A program made the position numbers and the translations under genes. A DNA stretch of 64,000 nt from Myxococcaceae bacterium (GTDB lineage: Bacteria > Myxococcota > UBA727 > JABDBI01): contig JAECQY010000009.1 of NCBI GenBank assembly GCA_016000045.1, positions 1 through 64,000 on the forward strand, read 5' to 3'. This document shows, piece by piece, positions 26,828 to 32,892 of this stretch. Position 1 is the first letter of the stretch. Every line of letters starts with the position of its first letter. The notes beneath the pieces are model-generated. The model made no database searches, was not told where the DNA came from, and worked only from the letters and a program-made list of their open reading frames with translations.

Positions 26828-26886
26828 TTGCCAGAGCGAGAGCTGGGAAGCGCGGCCACCGATGTAAATCGTTTTTTTTTTAGCAT
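26828..26886 (-). other. hemC 5' extension with poly-A slippage tract
   Basis: On the minus strand an ATG (26886-26884) is followed by CT and ten A's (26881-26872), then the codons for the conserved HemC N-terminus. With ten A's the ATG frame is shifted against hemC; one extra A would place them in frame. This is either a slippage-prone homopolymer that restores translation in part of the transcripts, a reversible on/off switch, or a base-calling error. Confidence 0.6.
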
Positions 26887-26930
26887 GGGCTCAACGCAGG
26901 GTCGTAGCGTTATTGAGTCTGAAATACAAG

Positions 26931-26959
26931 TTGCTTTTTTGAGCCAAAGATTTGATAAT
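26931..26959 (+). promoter_or_regulatory. Sigma-70-like promoter for trxA
   Basis: TTGCTT at 26931-26936 and GATAAT at 26954-26959 are separated by exactly 17 bases. The expected start of transcription falls at or within a base or two of the trxA ATG at 26967, and no Shine-Dalgarno precedes that ATG, so the message may be leaderless. Confidence 0.55.
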
Positions 26960-26966
26960 CTTGCTT

Positions 26967-27293
26967 ATGGCACAAAACGTTTTAACGGTTACCGATTCGA
27001 ATTTTAGCACGGAAGTCTTGAAGTCCGAGCAACCTTTTTTACTCGATTTTTGGGCGACTTGGTGTGGGCCTTGTTTGGCGATTGCTCCGCACGTCGAAGC
27101 GCTGGCCAATGAGTATGCGGGGAGTGTACGCGTAGGAAAATTGGACGTGGACCAAAATAATCAAACCGCCAGTCAGTATGGAATTCGCTCCATTCCGACG
27201 TTGATTTTATTCAAGCAAGGTCAACCGGTGGATCAAATCATCGGAGGGGTTTCGAAGGTGGCTCTGGAAGCGATGGTAAAGAAACACGTCTGA
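26967..27293 (+). CDS. trxA: Thioredoxin
   Basis: 108 residues, the usual size, from the ATG at 26967 (MAQNVLTVTD); an upstream in-frame ATG at 26952 overlaps the -10 box. The redox site WCGPC is in FWATWCGPCLA, with KLDVDQN and the cis-Pro in SIPTLILFKQG. It reduces protein disulfides in the cytoplasm using thioredoxin reductase. It is divergent from hemC and convergent with the Nudix gene, whose 3' end overlaps its own by 56 bases on the other strand. Confidence 0.97.
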   Translation: MAQNVLTVTDSNFSTEVLKSEQPFLLDFWATWCGPCLAIAPHVEALANEYAGSVRVGKLDVDQNNQTASQYGIRSIPTLILFKQGQPVDQIIGGVSKVALEAMVKKHV

Positions 27294-27741
27294 GAATCTG
27301 GGCAGGCTTAAAATCCGGCTCAGGGCCTGGTTCTATCTCTTCTCGGATCCGGCCCGCCATTAATTCGCGAACAAAGATCAAATCCGCTGGAGGAAATGGG
27401 CGTTGCTCAAGTTCTGCTTCCCGAACCCAGTCGAGCGCCTTGACATCCACTGCTCGAGGTGTGCCCTGCAGAATACGGCAACGGTAAATGGATAGTAGGA
27501 TTTCTTTCGTTCCATGCAGATAGAGAGTTTGAAAGCAAAGCGAACCGACTGCAACGAGGACTCCTATTTCTTCGTTCAGTTCTCGAATGAGCGCTTGTTC
27601 GTCGCTCTCTCCTTCTTCCACTTTTCCGCCAGGAAACTCCCAGCTGAGGCCCATGTGCTTGTTGGGCCATCTCTCGGTGATGAGCACGCGCCCGTTTTCT
27701 CGAATCAGTCCTGCCACAACCTTGATGCGACTATCTTCCAT
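27238..27741 (-). CDS. Nudix hydrolase, MutT-like
   Basis: 167 residues. The Nudix box is complete: GGKVEEGESDEQALIRELNEE, with the RE and EE metal ligands, about residues 38-60. The preceding KVVAGLIRENGRVLITERW and FPGG are typical of MutT, which removes oxidised 8-oxo-dGTP from the nucleotide pool. The C-terminal 35 residues are rich in Pro and lie over the antisense 3' end of trxA; they are probably an unstructured extension. It overlaps the stop of the BamB-like gene by 11 bases. Confidence 0.88.
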   Translation of the reverse strand: MEDSRIKVVAGLIRENGRVLITERWPNKHMGLSWEFPGGKVEEGESDEQALIRELNEEIGVLVAVGSLCFQTLYLHGTKEILLSIYRCRILQGTPRAVDVKALDWVREAELEQRPFPPADLIFVRELMAGRIREEIEPGPEPDFKPAQILRRVSLPSLPEPPSKPLR

Positions 27742-28849
27742 ACGCGAAAAGATACCCTGCGTTGCTTAACGTGTACAATGTGCCGTTCGAGCCGAAATCA
27801 AAAGCGCTTGAATAACCGTAGCTTGAACCAATATTCTGCAAGGGTTTACCCGTTCGAAGATGATTCACAAACAAAGCTCCTTGATCCGAAGCAAAGAAAA
27901 CCGAATGATCTCGAATGACTACAGACGTTGGATTGCCTTTCTTGAAACGAAAAGACCAGCGTATTTTTTGGGCTGAAAGATCAAGGCCCCATACTTTCTT
28001 AGGACCCGCTGCTACGAGTATGCCGTTTGCATAAGCCAGATGCGTGATTTCGAGTATTTCGTAGTTTGACAGAATCACTCCCTGAGGACTCACGATCGAA
28101 ATCCCGCGATTGAAAGCCGCTGCTGCAAGGTTTCCATCCGGTAAGGCGAGAGGGGTTGTTGCTACATCGGAGAAGGCTTTCTGAGGATCGCCCAACTGAA
28201 CGTCAAAGGCCAACAGGCCGTCTGTTCGATGGTAGAATTCCAGTTTTCCACTAGGGCTTCCTACAACCAGATGATCTCCGAGGAGGATGGGAGAAGAAAG
28301 AGCTTTTAAGGAGAGTCCGGTTGAGAAAGAGCGTTTTTGACTCCAGATCTCATCCCCTGTGTTTAAATCGAAAGCGCACAGCGTGGCAAGCCCTGAGAGG
28401 GCGTAGAGATGGTCCGAATCGGCTACCAGTGCGCCTCCTAATTCGGCATCCAATTGCGATTGCCACTGGGTTTCAAAGTTCGAAGCGTTTAATTTTAAGA
28501 TCTCTCCTTGAGTGGTTCCGATCCAGATCGAACCATTTTGGAGCAAAGGTTGTTTGGAGGCAGGGCTTGGGAGGCTGATCTGATGCTGTTTCATGAGCAA
28601 AGAAGCATCCAAAGCGTAAAATGAACGATCGGACCCGCCTACCAGAACACGATTCGTTTTTGCATCAAAGATGGGAGCGCCTTTTTCGAGGCGATTCCAA
28701 GGAGTACAGCCTGATTCGGGTTCCGAGAAAAGAGAAGACAGGCAGTAGTTGTTCTGAACGATTGGGACAGGTAAGCCTTTAAGAGAGAGAGCGTGAGCTA
28801 GGCAAGCCGCATGCAACCCAAGAATGATCGAGCCTATCGAACGCAGCAT
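27731..28849 (-). CDS. PQQ-like beta-propeller protein, BamB-like
   Basis: 372 residues. A signal peptide (IGSIILGLHAACLAHA) is followed by repeated propeller blades with the pattern of alternating strands and landmark phrases VGGSDRSFYALDAS, IWIGTTQGEILKLNAS, LYALSGLATLCAFDLNTGDE and VVGSPSGKLEFYH. This is the fold of BamB, the periplasmic subunit of the outer-membrane protein assembly machine. It starts inside the stop of a YfgM-like gene, the same pairing as yfgM-bamB in enterobacteria, which favours the BamB reading. There is no lipobox Cys at the cleavage site that I can place with confidence, so it may be a soluble periplasmic protein. Confidence 0.72.
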   Translation of the reverse strand: MLRSIGSIILGLHAACLAHALSLKGLPVPIVQNNYCLSSLFSEPESGCTPWNRLEKGAPIFDAKTNRVLVGGSDRSFYALDASLLMKQHQISLPSPASKQPLLQNGSIWIGTTQGEILKLNASNFETQWQSQLDAELGGALVADSDHLYALSGLATLCAFDLNTGDEIWSQKRSFSTGLSLKALSSPILLGDHLVVGSPSGKLEFYHRTDGLLAFDVQLGDPQKAFSDVATTPLALPDGNLAAAAFNRGISIVSPQGVILSNYEILEITHLAYANGILVAAGPKKVWGLDLSAQKIRWSFRFKKGNPTSVVIRDHSVFFASDQGALFVNHLRTGKPLQNIGSSYGYSSAFDFGSNGTLYTLSNAGYLFAYGR

Positions 28850-29319
28850 TATTTGTTTGAAAATCCAAGTTTTTCGAGCTCAGCCTGGATCGGTGCAATC
28901 TTTTCCGGTTGGCCTAAACGTTCGTAACAAGTCTTCAAGGCTGTTAAAGCCAGAGGACGTAGTGGATCAACGAGAGGGGTTTTGGCTAAAAAGCTTTCGT
29001 AAGCTTGGGTCGCTCGCTCCACTTCTCCAAGCTTGAACGATAGATGGGCTGCGTACAGCTGAGCCATTCCCAAGTCAATTTTTTCCAGCTTGTCTCGGGT
29101 TTCTTGCTCGCTTTTTGGGTCATCCTTCTTCAGCTCTTGGAGTGCCTTGGAGTAAGCCTCAGAGGTTTGAACGATGCGCTGCTGCCTCTGGTGCAAGCCC
29201 AGCGGAATCGCGAGCACTACCATGGTGCCAAGAACAAAAAGTCCAATCAGAACCGGTCGGTTTGCTTTAAGCCACGTATTCATCCATCTTTCATTCTCAT
29301 GGCTGAAGGTTTTGAGCAA
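28849..29319 (-). CDS. YfgM-like membrane-anchored TPR protein
   Basis: 156 residues. A single membrane helix (VLIGLFVLGTMVVLAIPLG) at about residues 23-41 is followed by a periplasmic helical region with TPR-like repeats (MAQLYAAHLSFKLGEVERATQAYESFL). YfgM is an inner-membrane protein that works with the Sec-associated chaperone PpiD in periplasmic folding, and its gene adjoins bamB in many bacteria, as here. An ATG 12 codons later (29283) is an alternative start. The plus-strand cysteine-rich lipoprotein gene diverges from it 70 bases upstream. Confidence 0.7.
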   Translation of the reverse strand: MLKTFSHENERWMNTWLKANRPVLIGLFVLGTMVVLAIPLGLHQRQQRIVQTSEAYSKALQELKKDDPKSEQETRDKLEKIDLGMAQLYAAHLSFKLGEVERATQAYESFLAKTPLVDPLRPLALTALKTCYERLGQPEKIAPIQAELEKLGFSNK

Positions 29320-29353
29320 GACCCTGTGTTGAACAGAAATTTAGATTGCTTAT

Positions 29354-29383
29354 TTGATTTAAAAAACAGTGTGATGCTACTAT
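29354..29383 (+). promoter_or_regulatory. Candidate promoter for the Cys-rich lipoprotein gene
   Basis: TTGATT at 29354-29359 and TACTAT at 29378-29383 have an 18-base spacer. The ATG follows the -10 box by only six bases, so transcription would start at or near the first codon. No Shine-Dalgarno is visible. Moderate support only. Confidence 0.35.
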
Positions 29384-29389
29384 TCAAAT

Positions 29390-31912
29390 ATGTCTAAATT
29401 GGATCTGATTTTCGGCATTTTTTTGAGTTTCTTTTTGGTTTCATGCCATGGGGATATTTTAAAAGTTGCGGATGAAGCTTCGATACCCGAGGATCCTTCT
29501 CCTACGAAAAATAGAACTCTGAATCCATCGGGGACGCTGGGCTTTTACGTAACTCCTCAATACGCGTTGGGTAGCGCTTGGGCAGTTGATTATTCTGTGA
29601 AAGATTTTCGAGTCTATTCCTTGAATGAGCAGGGAGATCAGAGCCTTGCTTCGTTTGAGTGTTCAACCCGTGGAACTTCTATCCTCTGTTATTCTGCTCA
29701 ACCTTTGTTCGATTCGACCTATGTGATTGTCAATGATTCGTCTAAGCTGAGTAAAACGTATCAAAGAATCATTAGCCTGACGGCTCAGCATCCCATTGCG
29801 GGTAAAACAGAGCCATTGGTCGTCGGTGAATTTGATGCAGAAGTGATTGATTATTTACTAAAACGTATCGCGGCTCATCCCGCTTACGATTTTCAGAATG
29901 TCTTGGTTGACTCCAGTACAAGCAAAGCCGATCCATTCAATCCTGTGCTTTTGGCCTACGGCACCGAGCGACTTATGGCCAATGTGCTTAAATTCAGCGA
30001 TTACATGGTGGCGCATCCAACCTTGTTTCAATTTTTGGCAAAAGCTCCCATTTGCAATTCTCAACTAACCTTTTCAACGGATGGAATTTGGCCGCAAACG
30101 AAAGAGTATCATTTTAACGTGATGGGCATGAACGCCAAAGTCATTGGAAAAGCAGCTACAACGCAGTTTGCAAAGGGCCATCAAGTTCAGTTTAAATTTG
30201 ATAGCGATTCAAGGGCGACTGTTTTTTCTGATTCCAGCTACATGACCCTGAAGAAGGCGGGCCAAGATGTGGTGATCTATTCGAAATGTACCGATAGCCC
30301 AGATACCGTATTAAGTTACCAGGCTGCTACAAGTTACGCGATGGTGCAGGTCGACACGCACTCTTTGCCATCCCTCATTTCGGGTCAAACCAGCCATTTA
30401 AGAATGCTGGCGGTGAAAGTGGATGCCAACAGTTATGCTGGACTACAAGCCGCTTGTTTGACGCAAAGCAATTCGGTGGAACCATCGCAGCTGCTTCAGC
30501 AGTTTGTTCCATGGATGGCTTTGCTAGCTTCGTCTACGGATGAGGGGCGTGAAGAACTCGGAGATTGGATCGGTCGATCGCGCTGCTTGTGTGCGGAGAA
30601 CTTTAATCCACCGCTTGATAGCCCGAATCTTCTGGTGGGCTATCACGATAATTTCAGCGTGTCGTTTCCCTTGGGGGCTCCAGGAATTCCGGTTGCCATT
30701 TCGCCAGTCAATCAAACGGTTTACACAGACCGATACGGCATCGCCAAACTCTGTTCGAATCAATTTCAAAAAAGCGATACCGTCGGTTTCGAAGTCGATC
30801 ATGTCGAAGTAGCCCGCTGCGATATTCCTGGAACGGCCCAAGGATCTCATTTGCAAACTTTCCGAAATGGCTTTTTTTATGACTGCTACGAAGGTCAAAA
30901 CGGTCATGAGTGTGAATGTGCGTTGCACTTTGTTCCGGATGTCTCAGGACAAGCTTGTATCGAGTGCAAGGCCAACCAAGTTTCGGTGAATAAATCTTGC
31001 CAAGATTGTCCCAGCAACCAGGTTCAAGCCAACAACCAATGTAAGTTGTGTTCACCCAAGATCTATGGATCCGGTTCTTGCTTGGCTTGTCCTTCCGGAT
31101 CTTATTCCAACGACGGTATCCATTGCGAGCCCGCTTGCCAAGATGAGCAAATCGTTGGCATTATTTCGGGCACGACTTACGGTTGCAAGTCCTGCCCGGA
31201 AGGCCAAATTGGCCAGAACCATCAATGCAAATCCTGCAAGGTCGGTCAGTATGCGAGTGGCAATACTTGTCTGGATTGCCCCGCTGATCAAGTCGTGGTT
31301 GAGAACAGCTGCCAACCTTGCGCCAGTGGAAAGATTGCCTACCGTGGAACTTGCCTGAGCTGCGGGCTTGGGCAATACGTTTCGTCCAACCAATGCGTTT
31401 TATGTCCAACGAATCAGATTGTTAACGATGCAAAAAATGGCTGCCAATCCTGCCCGGCAGAGGAACACGCGAACAATTACCGTTGCACCAAATGCTCCGC
31501 TGGGCAAATCGAGAACGCGGAAAGTTGCTCAACATGCCAATCGGGTTATGCCGCTTTTGATCATCAGTGCATTCTTGCAGCTGCAGGATGTCCATTCGAT
31601 ACGATTGCAATCGATGGGGTTTGTACCAGCTGTCCGAGCGGGACCCAGTCGAACTCACTCGGAGCTTGTTCGAGCGGCGAAGAGGGTTCTGTTTGCGCGG
31701 TGAACTCAGACTGCACAGGAAATGCCTATTGTTCGGGCACCCAGAATCACACCCAAACAGGCCGTTGTGTTGCTTGTGGGTTAGGAGAGAAGCACCTCTA
31801 TTTATCGGAAGGCTGTACCGATGGAAAATCAGGATCGTTGTGTGATGTTTATAGCGATTGCTATGTGTTGGGTGGTTTCGGTTGCAATATGAGCAGCAAA
31901 AAGTGTGAATAA
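29390..31912 (+). CDS. Large cysteine-rich repeat lipoprotein (GCC2/GCC3- or EGF-like)
   Basis: 840 residues. The N-terminus LIFGIFLSFFLVSCHGD has a lipobox with Cys19, so it should be a lipid-anchored outer-membrane or surface protein. Residues 40-480 are of unknown fold with few Cys. From about residue 490 on the protein is made of short Cys-rich units with CxxC and CxSCxxG spacing, such as CKSCPEGQIGQNHQC, CLDCPADQVVVENSC and CLSCGLGQYVSSNQC, repeated at least twelve times. The pattern resembles the GCC2/GCC3 and furin-like domains of eukaryotic receptors and the surface proteins of protists. Function is unknown; adhesion is plausible. The repeated region probably forms disulfides outside the cytoplasm. 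Confidence 0.75.
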   Translation: MSKLDLIFGIFLSFFLVSCHGDILKVADEASIPEDPSPTKNRTLNPSGTLGFYVTPQYALGSAWAVDYSVKDFRVYSLNEQGDQSLASFECSTRGTSILCYSAQPLFDSTYVIVNDSSKLSKTYQRIISLTAQHPIAGKTEPLVVGEFDAEVIDYLLKRIAAHPAYDFQNVLVDSSTSKADPFNPVLLAYGTERLMANVLKFSDYMVAHPTLFQFLAKAPICNSQLTFSTDGIWPQTKEYHFNVMGMNAKVIGKAATTQFAKGHQVQFKFDSDSRATVFSDSSYMTLKKAGQDVVIYSKCTDSPDTVLSYQAATSYAMVQVDTHSLPSLISGQTSHLRMLAVKVDANSYAGLQAACLTQSNSVEPSQLLQQFVPWMALLASSTDEGREELGDWIGRSRCLCAENFNPPLDSPNLLVGYHDNFSVSFPLGAPGIPVAISPVNQTVYTDRYGIAKLCSNQFQKSDTVGFEVDHVEVARCDIPGTAQGSHLQTFRNGFFYDCYEGQNGHECECALHFVPDVSGQACIECKANQVSVNKSCQDCPSNQVQANNQCKLCSPKIYGSGSCLACPSGSYSNDGIHCEPACQDEQIVGIISGTTYGCKSCPEGQIGQNHQCKSCKVGQYASGNTCLDCPADQVVVENSCQPCASGKIAYRGTCLSCGLGQYVSSNQCVLCPTNQIVNDAKNGCQSCPAEEHANNYRCTKCSAGQIENAESCSTCQSGYAAFDHQCILAAAGCPFDTIAIDGVCTSCPSGTQSNSLGACSSGEEGSVCAVNSDCTGNAYCSGTQNHTQTGRCVACGLGEKHLYLSEGCTDGKSGSLCDVYSDCYVLGGFGCNMSSKKCE

Positions 31913-31949
31913 TGAGCAACTTAATCAAATTTCCAAGCTGATTGCTTCG

Positions 31950-32358
31950 CCCTCAGCGGTTAAATTTTCGATTTCCAATAAAAAACGCGCTCTTACACAC
32001 GCATCCTATTCTTCAGGGGCCCAATTAGCACACTCTATAGCCTCAAAGGCTTGAGCCACGCAGAGGTCTTTAAGCAGTGGAGTATGGAAACGAGTATGAG
32101 CATCTTTCAGGAAGAATAGTTACTCGTCCTCAAGGTTTAACAGCTTTTTTTCTGTTTTGTGGAATTTTTCTAGCTCCACAAATACATAAGATAACTCTCG
32201 AAGATGATGTCGGCCGGTTCTCTCTTCTAGAGTTCGATGGTAACTGATCGCCTCAATATTCGACGGCAAAATCGATTCTTTGAGAACTGCGACAACGACC
32301 ATCGGTAGAAGATCAGCATGTTTTTTATCTGCTTGTACCTGCGAGGTGTAGGCATGAG
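31950..32358 (-). pseudogene. Remnant of an Rpn-family (PD-(D/E)XK) transposase/nuclease gene
   Basis: This stretch is nearly identical in large parts to 36590-36996, the middle of the intact Rpn gene. Shared blocks include the sequences for HADLLP, VVVAVLKESILPSNIEAISYH and LRELSYVFVELEKFHKTEK. Both ends are missing and stops interrupt the frame. It faces the same way as the intact copy and lies on the other side of the OTU-like gene. Confidence 0.8.
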
Positions 32359-32386
32359 TCTATCGATAAAGTCTAAAAAGCGTTCT

Positions 32387-32761
32387 CTATCCTATAGGAC
32401 TATCAAATAGGTGAATCAAGAATTTCTCGTCCAGTCGTACCGCGCCAACTATCGAAATATTGCTACCCTGGCCAGCAGGTCTTTGGGAATACTGCCGTTT
32501 CCCTCGCGGAGAACGGGCATGACTACGACCCATGCCCAGGTTGCTTGGTGCTTCATCTGGGTAGACGTATCTATTGGTCGCGACTTGGGAGATTTCGGAT
32601 TCAAATCTTCCTCGCTTGACCTTGTGCTTTTCGGTGTAGTTTTTCTGAGCTCTAAACGTCTTTTTTAAAGTCAGATCAGCTCTTATAATCATGGCATGGC
32701 TTGTCTCAGCGCCGCTTTTCTCAAGCCATGCTTTCGGGAGATTCAGTGATTGTAGAGTCAC
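32387..32761 (-). pseudogene. IS630-family transposase fragment
   Basis: A 124-codon minus-strand frame contains TLKKTFRAQKNYTEKHKVKR, then RYVYPDEAPSNLGMGRSHAR and SPRGKRQYSQRP, the centre of an IS630-type DDE transposase in which YVYLDE holds the second catalytic Asp and SPRG(E/K)R is diagnostic. The first catalytic Asp and the C-terminal Glu region are missing. It is a relic. It abuts the Rpn remnant and overlaps the upstream region of the OTU-like gene. Confidence 0.65.
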
Positions 32762-32892
32762 GCTGTAATGAATCTTTTGACTGCTTTTACCAAGGAGTTA
32801 AGTTGGGCTGTCACTTTATCGACTTGCTTTTAGAGTCACAAAGATATAGGCCATTAACTGAAATTTTTTTACGCTCATTAAAAGGAGATTTT

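Noticed and set aside
31052-31928. Several antisense and shifted frames over the Cys-rich lipoprotein gene
   Set aside because: The biased codons of the Cys-rich repeats keep other frames open. None has a start context or similarity.
32701-32892. First 64 codons of the OTU-like gene frame
   Set aside because: They precede the signal peptide and the strong AAAGGAG site and overlap the IS630 remnant on the other strand.
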